In this document: one piece after another, positions 44,058 to 53,287 of the stretch
Layout: each line of letters begins with the position of its first letter
How positions within the stretch are numbered: position 1 is the stretch's first letter
From: Porphyrobacter sp. HT-58-2
GTDB lineage: Bacteria; Pseudomonadota; Alphaproteobacteria; Sphingomonadales; Sphingomonadaceae
Direction of reading: 5' to 3'
Assembly: GCF_002952215.1 (NCBI RefSeq)
Contig: NZ_CP022600.1
Span: 2,046,001-2,110,000, forward strand
Length of the DNA stretch: 64,000 bases
The notes under the pieces: model-generated
The model's input: the letters and a program-made list of their open reading frames with translations, nothing else
Database searches by the model: none
What the model was told of the DNA's origin: nothing
Program-made: the position numbers and the translations under genes

Positions 44058-44750
44058 TCAGTCGAAGCCGACAAACCGCGCCGCTTCGTCCACGCTGCGG
44101 CGGGTGATCTTTACCGGGTTGGCCGGAAAGTCGGGATCGGGCCAGCCCAGTGCGACAGCCTTCATGATCACCTGATCGTCTGGGATGCCGGCATGTTCGC
44201 GCACCACCGGCGATTGCATGATGCCTTGCGAGTTGATCACACAGCCGAGCCCCTTGCTCCACGCGGCATTGACCAGCGCCGTTGTCACCGCGCCGCAATC
44301 GAACACGGTGTCATCGGCGTCGGAGAGTTCCTTGTCATAGGTGACGATCACGCACACCGGCGCGTCGAACTGGCGGAAGCCGCGCAGCACCCAGTCCTGG
44401 CGGGCCTCCTTGTCGTCGCGGGCGATGCCCATCGCCTCGAACAGCTGGATCGCGCAGCCCACCTGCCGGTCGCGGTGGACGCCCTGGAACGGGTGGCCCT
44501 TGCGGAATTCGCGGCTGTCGGGCTCGCCTGCAAGAATGCGCTCGGTGTTGCCCTTGCGGATGCGGTCGAGTGGCTCTCCGGTGATGACGTGGAAGTGATA
44601 GGGCTGGGTGTTCATCGAGGAGGGCGAGCGCATCGCCATCGCCAGCACCTCCTCGATCAGGGCGCGCGGCACCGGCTTGTCGAGATAGCCGCGGATGCTG
44701 CGCCGCCCGAGCACCACCTCGGCGTAAGTCTGGTCAGGCGTCCCGCCCAT
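44058..44750 (-). CDS. nitroreductase family protein
   Basis: 230 residues. FMN-binding features are RRSIRGYLDKPVPRALIEEV, MRSPSSMNTQPYHFHVITGE and the C-terminal ALGWPDPDFPANPVKITRRS. The family reduces nitro groups or quinones with NAD(P)H. The catalytic substrate is unknown. Its promoter region (44751-44810) is short and lies beyond the end of the lipoprotein gene at 44811. Confidence 0.88.
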   Translation of the reverse strand: MGGTPDQTYAEVVLGRRSIRGYLDKPVPRALIEEVLAMAMRSPSSMNTQPYHFHVITGEPLDRIRKGNTERILAGEPDSREFRKGHPFQGVHRDRQVGCAIQLFEAMGIARDDKEARQDWVLRGFRQFDAPVCVIVTYDKELSDADDTVFDCGAVTTALVNAAWSKGLGCVINSQGIMQSPVVREHAGIPDDQVIMKAVALGWPDPDFPANPVKITRRSVDEAARFVGFD

Positions 44751-44810
44751 TTGGTCTCTCCCTTGCGTGTCGCCGCAGCGGCTAGCGCAAGGGAGAGAAC
44801 TTGCAAAGGG

Positions 44811-45838
44811 TCAGCGGCGTGCGGTTACCGCTCCTGTGAAGGTCAACGGAGCGCCCGTTTCCGTCTGACCTTGTATACCGAAACCGTAACCGGCCTCGCG
44901 TCCTTGCGGGCCGAAAAACCAACCGCCAAAGGCCGAATCGCCAACCCGAACAAAATTTCCTTCGAGCGGCCCGACAAAGCTTTGCACGTTGTCTTCAAGG
45001 GTTGAGGTGCCTGATGCGCTGCCAAGCTGGGTGCGGGTGTCGGATAGGATGCCCGGCCCGAGGACTTGACGGCCCACGAAGGTAATCTGTGTCAAGATCT
45101 GGAGTGTTGCCGGATTGGCGCTGAGGGTGACCACGCTTTCGCTCAGATCATAGGACGTGGGCTGGCCTTGGATGATCGTGAACGCATTCCCGATCACGGT
45201 AAAGGATGAATAGGTGATGGTGCTGGTCGGCAGCGGATCGGTGAGCAGTGTCGGCACGCCGTAAGTGCAGTAATATGTGGTGCTCGGATCCGATGGGCGG
45301 GCGCGGATGACATGCACGAAGTTACGGACATATTCTCGGGTGATGCCTTCGACCGGCTTGTTAGCGAGCAGAAAACGGTTGTTGAAACCGAAACCATCGG
45401 GGCGCACGTAATCCGTCAGATTGGTGAAGGGGCTATTGGCATCAATGTCGGCAGGGGTGAACTGGGTGTCGAAGTTTTCGGCGTTGAGTGACAGTCCACG
45501 CACTCGGTAGCTTTCGGCACCGTCGGTCGATAGTGACAGCCGGAATGAAGTGCCGCCTCCTGCGGGCGGGGGGTGCTGTCGCCCAGCCCCTGAACCGGGA
45601 CGATCTGGTCGCTGAAATTCCCGGCGCAGGCGGTGAGGAAACTCCGAGCGCCGGTGAGCTGTGCCAGCGTCTGGTAGGTCGGCGTAGGCGAGGGCGTAGG
45701 CGTAGGGGTTGGCGCAGGAGTGGGTGTGGGCGTCCCACCACCACCAGTCGGAGGCGGAGAACCGCCGCTGTCTCCGCCTCCGCATGAGGCGAGAAGCGCA
45801 CAACCGATGACAAACGCGAAACGACGCGAAACAAGCAT
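44811..45838 (-). pseudogene. Pro/Thr-rich linker lipoprotein, frameshifted at a G6/C6 run
   Basis: Translation from the ATG at 45838 gives a lipoprotein signal with lipobox LLASC, then a GGGDSGG and TP-repeat linker (PTPTPAPTPTPTPSPTPT), then LTGARSFLTACAGNFSDQ and QGLGDSTP. The frame is lost at the run 45568-45573. One extra base restores AGGGTSFRLSLSTDGAESYR and the remaining 230 residues, for a total of 342. The mature domain is beta-rich with LTDYVRPDGFGFNNRF, and the C-terminus reads GAVTARR. No family recognised. An outer-membrane surface lipoprotein is likely. Confidence 0.7.
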
Positions 45839-46120
45839 TAGGCGACCCCCTTGCTGAAGAATCATGCGGCGGACGAGCCACCCCTGGGGGCAATATCTAT
45901 GCAATCAGCTTTTGCCGGAAAAGGAATTTTTACTGCAAGAATAATATTATACGGAAATTGTACAAAACCGACATTGGCCGATTGGCCGACCACGGATTTC
46001 CGCCAATTCGACGGCAGGTCAGGTGCCGATTCAACGCCCGGCGACAAGAATTTTGGCCGCTGTCAATCGGTCTGACTAACGCTCGGTGTAGCCGCCGCGC
46101 CACAGTGATCGGGTGGCCGG
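45839..46120. other. 282-bp spacer with promoter-like A/T-rich DNA
   Basis: The stretch 45915-45965 is unusually A/T-rich (AATAATATTATACGG) and lies upstream of the lipoprotein gene, so it probably holds its promoter. A tandem TTGGCCGA (45974-45989) lies next to it. No gene was seen. Confidence 0.45.
45974..45989. repeat. tandem 8-bp repeat TTGGCCGA
   Basis: Two exact adjacent copies at 45974-45981 and 45982-45989, upstream of the lipoprotein gene. They could be a protein-binding site; no known factor is suggested. Confidence 0.4.
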
Positions 46121-47341
46121 TCAGGCAGCCTTGGCGAGCTCCAGTTCGAGCCGGTCCCATATCTCGACCAGCGCGGCCGTCAGCTCGTCCATCATCTCAT
46201 CGGTGTGGTGCGGCCCCGGCGTGAAGCGCAGGCGTTCGGTGCCGCGCGGGACGGTGGGGAAGTTGATCGGCTGCACATAGACGCCATATTCGGCGAGCAG
46301 GATGTCGCTGATCTTCTTGGCGCGGATCGGATCGCCCACCATCAGCGGGACGATGTGGGTGACCGAGTCCATCACCGGCAGGCCGGCTTCCGCAAACTTC
46401 AGCTTGAGCACAGCGGCGGCGCGCTGCTGGGCGTTGCGTTCGACCGAAGACTCCTTGAGGTGCCGCACCGAGGCGAGCACGCCTGCCACCAGCACCGGCG
46501 AGAGTGAGGTCGTGAAGATGAAGCCCGGCGCATAGCTGCGGATGCAGTCCACCACTTTGGCGCTCGCGGCGATATAACCGCCCATGACGCCAAAGGCCTT
46601 GCCCAGCGTGCCTTCGATGATGTCGATGCGGTGTGCGGCGTTGTCGCGCTCCGAAATCCCGCCGCCGCGTGCGCCGTACATGCCGACCGCGTGAACCTCG
46701 TCGATGTAGGTCAGCGCGTTGTATTTCTCGGCAAGGTCGCAGATCGCGTGGATCGGGGCGACGTCGCCGTCCATTGAATAGACGCTTTCGAAAGCGATCA
46801 GCTTGGGCGTGTCGACAGGGACGCTCGTCAGCAGTTCTTCGAGATGGGCCACATCATTGTGGCGGAACACCTTCTTCTCGCAGCCCGAATTGCGGATGCC
46901 TGCGATCATGCTGGCGTGGTTCAATTCGTCGGAGAAGATCACGCAGCCCGGCAGCAGCTTGGCGAGGGTCGAGAGCGTCGCGTCGTTTGACACATAGCCG
47001 GATGTAAACAGCAGGGCCGCGTCCTTGCCGTGAAGGTCCGCGAGTTCCGCCTCGAGCTCGACGTGAAGGTGCGTGTTTCCGCCGATATTGCGGGTGCCGC
47101 CCGAGCCTGCGCCGACATCGTGGAGCGCGGCTTCCATCGCCCCGATCACCTTGTCGTGCTGGCCCATGCACAGATAGTCGTTGGAACACCAAACCGTGAT
47201 CGGCTTGGGACCATTGTGGCCATGGAAGCAGCGCGCGTTGGGGTAAGCGCCCTTGTTGCGCAGAATGTCGATGAAGACCCGGTAACGGCCTTCCTCGTGC
47301 AGCCGGTCGATCGCGGAATCGAAAATCTGGTCGTAGTTCAC
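46121..47341 (-). CDS. hemA: 5-aminolevulinate synthase
   Basis: 406 residues, the usual bacterial length. It contains [40 protein letters not shown], the aspartate segment [17 protein letters not shown], and the PLP lysine in [15 protein letters not shown]. It condenses glycine with succinyl-CoA, the C4 route to tetrapyrroles found in Alphaproteobacteria. No clear FNR-type or PpsR-type site was seen in the 158-bp region upstream. Confidence 0.97.
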   Translation of the reverse strand: MNYDQIFDSAIDRLHEEGRYRVFIDILRNKGAYPNARCFHGHNGPKPITVWCSNDYLCMGQHDKVIGAMEAALHDVGAGSGGTRNIGGNTHLHVELEAELADLHGKDAALLFTSGYVSNDATLSTLAKLLPGCVIFSDELNHASMIAGIRNSGCEKKVFRHNDVAHLEELLTSVPVDTPKLIAFESVYSMDGDVAPIHAICDLAEKYNALTYIDEVHAVGMYGARGGGISERDNAAHRIDIIEGTLGKAFGVMGGYIAASAKVVDCIRSYAPGFIFTTSLSPVLVAGVLASVRHLKESSVERNAQQRAAAVLKLKFAEAGLPVMDSVTHIVPLMVGDPIRAKKISDILLAEYGVYVQPINFPTVPRGTERLRFTPGPHHTDEMMDELTAALVEIWDRLELELAKAA

Positions 47342-47499
47342 TCAGCGCTCTTTGTGCTTGCAGCGGGAGGGCCAGGCCCAGCCCCGCGAAGTTCGTGACA
47401 TGTGCGCCCATAACCCATGAGCGGGCCATTCGTTTCGCGATTATCTAGGTCAGGGTTATCGCTTTTGCCACAGTGATCTTTGCGAGTGCCTCGCAAGCC

Positions 47500-48294
47500 T
47501 CAGAAGGCTTCAGCTGGCCCGAAACCGCGCGCGGCCAGCGCCGCTTCGAGCCCGGCCGCCCCGTTCAGCGGCCCGGTCACAATGAAGCGGTTGGGGCCGC
47601 TGGCCGCAAAGCGCTGGCCTTCAAGCAGGTGGGCAATGCGCCGCGCGATGCCCGCTGCGCCGTCGACCTGCGCTATCCCCGGCCCGAAGGCGGCGGCCAG
47701 TTCTTCCGACAACAGCGGGAAATGGGTGCAGGCCAGTACCAGCGTGTCGAGATCGTCGGCACCCGGCATGGCCACCAGACGGTCACGCACATCGGCAATC
47801 ACCGCTGGATTAACCCGCTCACCGCGTAGCTTGGCCTCAGCAGCGCCCACCAATGCGGGTGCGGCGATGCGCAGCAGGTGCTTGCCGCCTGCAAACTGTG
47901 CCTCAAGGTCATCGACGTAGGCCTGACGGATCGTCGCCTCGGTGCCGACGAGGCCGATGGTGCCGGTTTTCGTCAGGGCCGCAGCAGGCTTGATTGCCGG
48001 CACGGTGCCGACAACCGGCACCTCCAGCACATCGCGCACCATGCCCAGCGCAATCGTGGAGGCGGTGTTGCAGGCAATGCAGACGAGACGCGGGCTGAAC
48101 CGCTCGGTCATCCGCCCGAGCAGGCCTGCGACCCGCGCGGCGATCTGCGCCTCGGTCTTGGTGCCATAGGGCAGGCCCGCAAGGTCAGCGGCGTAGATCA
48201 CCGGGGCATCGGGCAGCACCTTGCGCAGCGCGTCATAGACGGTGAGCCCGCCGACGCCGGAATCGAACAGCAGGATGGGGGAATCCGGGTTCAC
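47500..48294 (-). CDS. murI: glutamate racemase
   Basis: 264 residues. Both catalytic Cys regions are intact: LVCIACNTASTIAL and LVLACTHFPLLSEEL; the N-terminal LLFDSGVGGLTVYDAL and YAADLAGLPYG complete the active site. It makes D-glutamate for peptidoglycan. Its upstream spacer carries an inverted repeat pair shared with the divergent plsY. Confidence 0.95.
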   Translation of the reverse strand: MNPDSPILLFDSGVGGLTVYDALRKVLPDAPVIYAADLAGLPYGTKTEAQIAARVAGLLGRMTERFSPRLVCIACNTASTIALGMVRDVLEVPVVGTVPAIKPAAALTKTGTIGLVGTEATIRQAYVDDLEAQFAGGKHLLRIAAPALVGAAEAKLRGERVNPAVIADVRDRLVAMPGADDLDTLVLACTHFPLLSEELAAAFGPGIAQVDGAAGIARRIAHLLEGQRFAASGPNRFIVTGPLNGAAGLEAALAARGFGPAEAF

Positions 48295-48304
48295 TCAGCA
48301 ACTT

Positions 48305-48417
48305 CCGTTCGCCCTGAGCTTGTCGAAGGGCCATTTTTCCGTACAGGAGTTGCGCTAGAGAAAGTGCGGGGGTTGGGCAATGCCCAGCTACGCTTCCGAC
48401 AAGCTCAGCCCGAACGG
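48305..48417. repeat. inverted pair of REP-like elements between murI and plsY
   Basis: CCGTTCGCCCTGAGCTTGTC (from 48305, continuing GAAGGGCC) and CTTCCGACAAGCTCAGCCCG (from 48393, continuing AACGG) are near reverse complements about 60 bp apart. The GAGCTTGTCGAAGGGC motif is a widespread intergenic repeat in sphingomonad-like genomes. Each arm can also form its own small hairpin. Confidence 0.65.
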
Positions 48418-48426
48418 AGATATCGC

Positions 48427-49059
48427 TTGGAATCGCTTTTCGCTGCTCTTTTGGGTTTTGCGCTTGGCTCGATCCCCTTCGGCCTGATCCTCACCCGCGC
48501 CGCCGGGTTGGGCGATGTGCGCCAGATCGGCAGCGGCAGCATCGGCGCGACCAATGTGCTGCGCACCGGGAACAAGGGGTTGGCAGCGGCCACCGTGCTG
48601 CTGGATGCGGCCAAGGCAGCTGTTCCGGTTTTGATAGCCCCTCTGCTTTTCGGCCCGGTTGTCAAGGTCATGGACGCGCCGACGCTTGCCCAACTTCAAG
48701 GATTGGCTTCCATCGCTGCGGTCGCAGCTGTGGCGGGACATTGCTTCACGCCGTGGCTCGCCTTCAAGGGCGGGAAGGGCTTTGCGAGTGCGGCCGGAGC
48801 GCTCGCAGCGCTGGCGTGGCCCGCGATGCTCGCCTGCGCCGTGATTTGGGCGGCGACGTTGTTCCTCAGCCGCATTTCCAGCGTCTCCTCGCTCGTCAGC
48901 GTCATCGCCGCCCCCGTGGTGGCATGGGCGCTGGGCTATCCGGAGGTCATCGCGCCGCTGATCGCCATTGCCGCCATCGTCATCGTCCAGCACCGCGCCA
49001 ATATTGGGCGGCTGATGCGGGGGGAGGAGCCGCGCGTCGGATCCTCGGCCAAGCCGTGA
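48427..49059 (+). CDS. plsY: glycerol-3-phosphate acyltransferase (acyl-phosphate dependent)
   Basis: 210 residues from a TTG at 48427, with GGAG seven bases upstream; the longer open frame runs antisense through murI. Membrane protein with about five helices. The conserved cytoplasmic loops are present: GSGSIGATNVLRTG near residue 40 and AFKGGKGFASAAGALAALAW near 115. A short QHRANIGRLMRGEE motif closes it. It makes lysophosphatidate from glycerol-3-phosphate and acyl phosphate. Confidence 0.92.
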   Translation: MESLFAALLGFALGSIPFGLILTRAAGLGDVRQIGSGSIGATNVLRTGNKGLAAATVLLDAAKAAVPVLIAPLLFGPVVKVMDAPTLAQLQGLASIAAVAAVAGHCFTPWLAFKGGKGFASAAGALAALAWPAMLACAVIWAATLFLSRISSVSSLVSVIAAPVVAWALGYPEVIAPLIAIAAIVIVQHRANIGRLMRGEEPRVGSSAKP

Positions 49060-49075
49060 TGCGGGGCATCATCTG

Positions 49076-50212
49076 ATGGAGCAAAAGGGGTCGCAGCCAA
49101 TGCTCTCACAGCCAGAGGCCTTTGCGCGTATTCGCCTGTTGCGCTCGCCCAATGTCGGGCCGGTCAGCTATCGACAGCTGATCGCCCGCTTCGGCTCGGC
49201 GGCGGCGGCGCTCGATGCCTTGCCCGATCTTGCGAGCCGTGGTGGGCGCGCCTACCGTCCGGCGAGCGTGGACAGCGTCGAGCGCGAGGTCGTGGCGGTC
49301 CGCGCGGCGGGTGCGCGCTATCTGTTCCACGATCAACCCGATTACCCGGCGCTGCTGGCCGAACTCGACTCTGCACCACCGATCCTCACCTGCCGCGGCA
49401 GGCTGGCGCTCGCCTCTGAGCCCTGTGTTGCGCTGGTCGGCGCGAGGAACGCCAGCGCCGCCGCCGTCAAGCTCGCCCGTGACTTCGCCGCTGCGCTCGC
49501 CGAGGCGGGGTTCACTGTCGTCTCGGGGCTGGCGAGGGGCATCGATGGCGCAGCGCATGAAGGCGCCTTCCCGCGCACCATCGGCGTCATCGCCAGCGGT
49601 ATCGACATCGCTTATCCGCCGCAGCACACCGAATTGCAGGAGCGCATCGCCCACGAGGGCCTGCTGATCGCCGAACAGCCCCCCGGCACAGAGCCGCGCG
49701 GACGGCATTTTCCCTCAAGGAACCGCATCATCGCCGGTCTTGCCAGCGGCACGGTTGTGATCGAGGCCGCGCCGCAATCGGGTAGTCTCATCACCGCAAG
49801 GCTGGCGGCCGAGGCGGGGCGCGAAGTCATGGCGATACCCGGCTCCCCGCTCGATGCCCGCGCTGCGGGGTGCAATCAGCTCATCCGCGAAGGCGCGGTG
49901 CTGGTGCAGGCGCCCGAGGATGTGATCGAACTGCTCCAGAGCTTCACCGGCGCGCCGCGATCGCGCTTTAGGGTCAGCGACGGGGCGACGGATTTCGATT
50001 ATGCTGAACTGGCGCGGCTCGACTGGGGTGAAGCACGCGCCGATCTGTCGCGCGATGTCGAAAGCCTGCTGACCAATGCCCCCGTCAGTGTCGATGAACT
50101 GATCCGCCAGTCCGGCGCGAGTGCGGCTGAAGTCCACATGGCGCTGCTGGAACTGGAACTGGCGGGCGATCTGCTGCGCGAGGCCGACGGCACCGTGCGG
50201 CGGGCGGGATAG
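49076..50212 (+). CDS. dprA: DNA-processing protein DprA
   Basis: 378 residues, 16 bp after plsY; an ATG at 49100 is an alternative start. The Rossmann-like core has CVALVGARNASAAAVKLA, VVSGLARGIDGAAHEGAF, FPSRNRIIAGLASG and APQSGSLITARLAAEAGREV. The C-terminal winged-helix-like domain (VDELIRQSGASAAEVHMALL) is present. It loads RecA on incoming single-stranded DNA during transformation. Confidence 0.95.
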   Translation: MEQKGSQPMLSQPEAFARIRLLRSPNVGPVSYRQLIARFGSAAAALDALPDLASRGGRAYRPASVDSVEREVVAVRAAGARYLFHDQPDYPALLAELDSAPPILTCRGRLALASEPCVALVGARNASAAAVKLARDFAAALAEAGFTVVSGLARGIDGAAHEGAFPRTIGVIASGIDIAYPPQHTELQERIAHEGLLIAEQPPGTEPRGRHFPSRNRIIAGLASGTVVIEAAPQSGSLITARLAAEAGREVMAIPGSPLDARAAGCNQLIREGAVLVQAPEDVIELLQSFTGAPRSRFRVSDGATDFDYAELARLDWGEARADLSRDVESLLTNAPVSVDELIRQSGASAAEVHMALLELELAGDLLREADGTVRRAG

Positions 50213-50271
50213 GCGCGTCCCCTCTTGCACATCCCCCTTGACGCTGTAAGCCGCGCCGCTTCACCCTCGCG

Positions 50272-50281
50272 CGTGTACACG
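50272..50281. promoter_or_regulatory. palindrome CGTGTACACG upstream of topA
   Basis: A perfect 10-bp palindrome lies 21 bp before the topA ATG. TTGACG at 50238-50243 could be the -35 box of the topA promoter. The binding factor is unknown. Confidence 0.3.
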
Positions 50282-50302
50282 TAAGGGACACATCTCAGCG
50301 CC

Positions 50303-52870
50303 ATGCAGCTTGTCATCGTCGAATCCCCGGCCAAGGCCAAGACCATCGAGAAATATCTCGGCAAGGACTTCAAGGTTCTCGCCTCTTACGGCCATGTCCG
50401 CGATCTGCCGCCCAAGGATGGGAGCGTGAAGCCTGACGAGGACTTCGCGATGGATTGGGAACTGTACCGGGACAAGCAGAGCCGCTTCAAGGAAATCGCC
50501 GACGCTGCCAAGGGCGCCAGTCGGCTTGTGCTCGCGACCGACCCTGACCGCGAGGGCGAAGCGATCAGCTGGCACGTTCTGGAGCTGCTGAAGAAGCGCA
50601 AGAGCCTGCCTGCGAGCGTTGACCGGGTCACCTTCAATGCGATCACCAAGCAGGCCGTTACCCAGGCCATGGAAAAGCCGCGGGAGCTCGATCAGCCGCT
50701 GATCGACGCCTATCTCGCGCGCCGCGCGCTCGATTATCTGTTCGGCTTCACGCTGTCGCCGGTGCTGTGGAGGAAGCTCCCCGGGGCCAAGAGCGCAGGC
50801 CGCGTGCAGTCGGTCGCACTGCGCCTGATCGTCGAGCGCGAGCGCGAGATCGAGGCGTTTCGCGCCGATGAATACTGGAACGTCGTTGCGCGAATGCAGC
50901 ATGACGGGACGGAATTCGACGCGCGGCTGGTGCGGTTCCGGGGCGAAAAGCTGGAGAAGCTCAGTCTGGGCCACGAGGGCATCGCGCTGGAGGCCAAGGC
51001 TGCCGTGGAGGCGGGGCGTTTCACTGTCGAAGGCGTCGAGACCAAGCCGGTCAAGCGCAACCCCGCGCCGCCGTTCACCACCTCGACCCTTCAGCAGGAA
51101 GCCGCGCGCAAACTCGGCTATTCGGCGCAGCACACCATGCGCCTCGCCCAGAGCCTCTACGAGGCAGGCGCGATCACCTATATGCGCACCGACGGCGTGC
51201 AGATGGACATGAGCGCGATTCACGCCGCGCGCGATGCCATCACCGCCCGCTTTTCCGAGGATTACCGTCCCGAAAAGCCGCGCTTCTACAGCACCAAGGC
51301 CAAGAACGCGCAGGAAGCGCACGAGGCGATCCGTCCGACGGACTTCACCCGTGAACGGGCAGGGACGGGGGACGAGGCGAAACTTTACGACCTCATTTTC
51401 AAGCGCGCCATGGCGAGCCAGATGGCGACCGCGCTGCTCGAACGCACTACCGTCACCTTGCGCGATGCGACCGGGAGCCACGAGCTGCGCGCGACCGGGC
51501 AGGTGATCCGCTTCCCCGGCTTCCTCGCCGTTTATCAGGAAGGACTGGATGATGCGGATGATGAGGAAGGCGGCCTGCTGCCGGTGATGAAATCGGGCGA
51601 TTGTCCGGCCAAGCGCGGCGTGGAGGCGACTCAGCACTTCACCCAGCCGCCGCCGCGTTTCTCCGAGGCGAGCCTCGTCAAGCGGCTGGAGGAGCTCGGG
51701 ATCGGGCGGCCCTCAACCTATGCCGCGACTATTCAGACCCTGCGTGACCGCGCCTATGTGCGGATGGAGAAGAACCGCTTTTTCGCCGAGGAATCGGGCC
51801 GCCTGCTGACGGCGTTTCTCGAACGCTTCTTCCCCACCTATGTCGCCTACGACTTCACCGCCGGCATGGAGGACGAGCTCGACGTCGTCTCCGACGGGCG
51901 CGAGGACTACAAGGCGCTGCTCGCCCGCTTCTGGCGCGACTTCAAGCCCAAGGCCGACGAGGTGATGGAGAAGCTGCCTTCGGAAGTGACCGAGGCGCTG
52001 GACGATTACCTTTCCGACTTCCTCTTCCCACCCCGCGAGGACGGCAGCGATCCGCGCGCCTGTCCGCTGTGTGCGGCGGAAGGGCGGGCCAATGGCCGAC
52101 TCAGCTTGCGCGGCGGGCGCTTCGGGGCCTTCGTCGCCTGCGCCAATTACCCCGAATGCAAATACACCCGCCGCTTCGCTCAGCCGGGTGGCGAGGGCGA
52201 GGGCGGGGCCGAGGACGGCGTCATCGGCCAGCACCCCGAAACCGGGGAGGATATTCACCGCAAGTCCGGCCGCTTCGGCCCTTACGTGCAGATGGGCGAT
52301 GGCAAGGAGGCCAAGCGCGCGAGCATCCCCAAGGATCTCGACGACTTCGACCTCGATTGGGCGGTAAAGCTGCTCGATCTGCCCCGCATCATCGGCGCGC
52401 ACCCTGACACGGGGCTGGAAATCGAAGCCAATATAGGACGTTACGGGCCTTACCTCAGGCACGACGGCAAATACGGCAAGCTCTCCAACACCCGTGAGGT
52501 GTTCGAGGTGGGGATGAACCGTGCGGTCGATATTCTTGCTCAGGCCGCCAATCGCGGCGCGGGCGGCGCGGCGCGCGGCAAGGCGGAGCCCATCGCAACC
52601 CTCGGCATGCATCCGACCAGCGGGGGCGAGATCAAGGTCATGCCGGGTCGCTATGGGCCTTATGTCACCGACGGTACGACCAATGCCACGATCCCGCGCG
52701 ACGCCAAGCCTGAGGAGGTGACGCTCGAAGTTGCGATCGAATTGATCGATGACCGCGCGGCAAAAGGCCCGGCCAAGGGGAAGGGCAAGGCGAAGAAGAA
52801 AGCTGCACCCAAAAAGACCGCGACGAAAAAAGCGCCTGCGAAAAAGAAGGCACCGGCCAAGAAGGCCTGA
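50303..52870 (+). CDS. topA: DNA topoisomerase I
   Basis: 855 residues. The Toprim domain opens LVIVESPAKAKTIEKYLGKD and carries LATDPDREGEAISWHVLELL; the active-site tyrosine is in AITYMRTDGVQMD. A zinc-finger-like CPLCAAEGRANG...CANYPEC segment is near residue 590, followed by IGQHPETGEDI-type repeats (IGAHPDTGLEI and similar). The tail is Lys/Ala-rich (KKAPAKKKAPAKKA), as is common in alphaproteobacterial TopA. It relaxes negative supercoils. Confidence 0.97.
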   Translation: MQLVIVESPAKAKTIEKYLGKDFKVLASYGHVRDLPPKDGSVKPDEDFAMDWELYRDKQSRFKEIADAAKGASRLVLATDPDREGEAISWHVLELLKKRKSLPASVDRVTFNAITKQAVTQAMEKPRELDQPLIDAYLARRALDYLFGFTLSPVLWRKLPGAKSAGRVQSVALRLIVEREREIEAFRADEYWNVVARMQHDGTEFDARLVRFRGEKLEKLSLGHEGIALEAKAAVEAGRFTVEGVETKPVKRNPAPPFTTSTLQQEAARKLGYSAQHTMRLAQSLYEAGAITYMRTDGVQMDMSAIHAARDAITARFSEDYRPEKPRFYSTKAKNAQEAHEAIRPTDFTRERAGTGDEAKLYDLIFKRAMASQMATALLERTTVTLRDATGSHELRATGQVIRFPGFLAVYQEGLDDADDEEGGLLPVMKSGDCPAKRGVEATQHFTQPPPRFSEASLVKRLEELGIGRPSTYAATIQTLRDRAYVRMEKNRFFAEESGRLLTAFLERFFPTYVAYDFTAGMEDELDVVSDGREDYKALLARFWRDFKPKADEVMEKLPSEVTEALDDYLSDFLFPPREDGSDPRACPLCAAEGRANGRLSLRGGRFGAFVACANYPECKYTRRFAQPGGEGEGGAEDGVIGQHPETGEDIHRKSGRFGPYVQMGDGKEAKRASIPKDLDDFDLDWAVKLLDLPRIIGAHPDTGLEIEANIGRYGPYLRHDGKYGKLSNTREVFEVGMNRAVDILAQAANRGAGGAARGKAEPIATLGMHPTSGGEIKVMPGRYGPYVTDGTTNATIPRDAKPEEVTLEVAIELIDDRAAKGPAKGKGKAKKKAAPKKTATKKAPAKKKAPAKKA

Positions 52871-52887
52871 GCCTTGCGATGAAATGC

Positions 52888-52920
52888 GCGCCGGGGCGGG
52901 TCAAAAGCCCGTTCCGGCGC
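52888..52920 (+). terminator. strong hairpin after topA
   Basis: GCGCCGGGGCGGG (52888-52900) pairs with CCCGTTCCGGCGC (52908-52920) over 13 bp, counting two G-U pairs. No T-run follows, so it may be a Rho-assisted or processing end. Confidence 0.5.
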
Positions 52921-52985
52921 CCGCGCGTTGGTAAATCATAAAGCATTTGCCCCGTAGAAACGGCGAGAGACAAAGGGCTCCCGCC

Positions 52986-53285
52986 GTGATTGAAATCGAA
53001 GTCCAGAACGAGACCCATCAGACCCAGAGCCGTATTCGCTTTGCCGCGGTGCCGCGCATCGGTGAAGGCCTGCGCCTGCGCGAGCCGGACGGGATGTGGG
53101 CCAGCTACGACGTGCTCGACGTGTGGTACCAGAAGGCCGAATTCGGCGATGTGTGGATGCCCTATCTCCATGTCCGCGTGACACCGGGCGAGGTGGTCGG
53201 CGCGATCGAGGCCGATCCATTTTCGGATGATTACGCCGCGCAGGGCTATGAGGCGGGCTATGCCGCCGCCAGTGGGGGGCGCTGA
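52986..53285 (+). CDS. hypothetical 99-residue protein
   Basis: Starts at a GTG at 52986 with AGGG upstream; the TTG at 52947 is less likely. It reads IEIEVQNETHQTQSRIRFAA, EPDGMWASYDVLDVWYQKAE, and PYLHVRVTPGEVVGA, with a short helical end DDYAAQGYEAGYAAA. No signal peptide or membrane segment, and no family recognised. Just 2 bp separate it from the receiver-domain gene, so the two are probably expressed together. Confidence 0.65.
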   Translation: MIEIEVQNETHQTQSRIRFAAVPRIGEGLRLREPDGMWASYDVLDVWYQKAEFGDVWMPYLHVRVTPGEVVGAIEADPFSDDYAAQGYEAGYAAASGGR

Positions 53286-53287
53286 GC

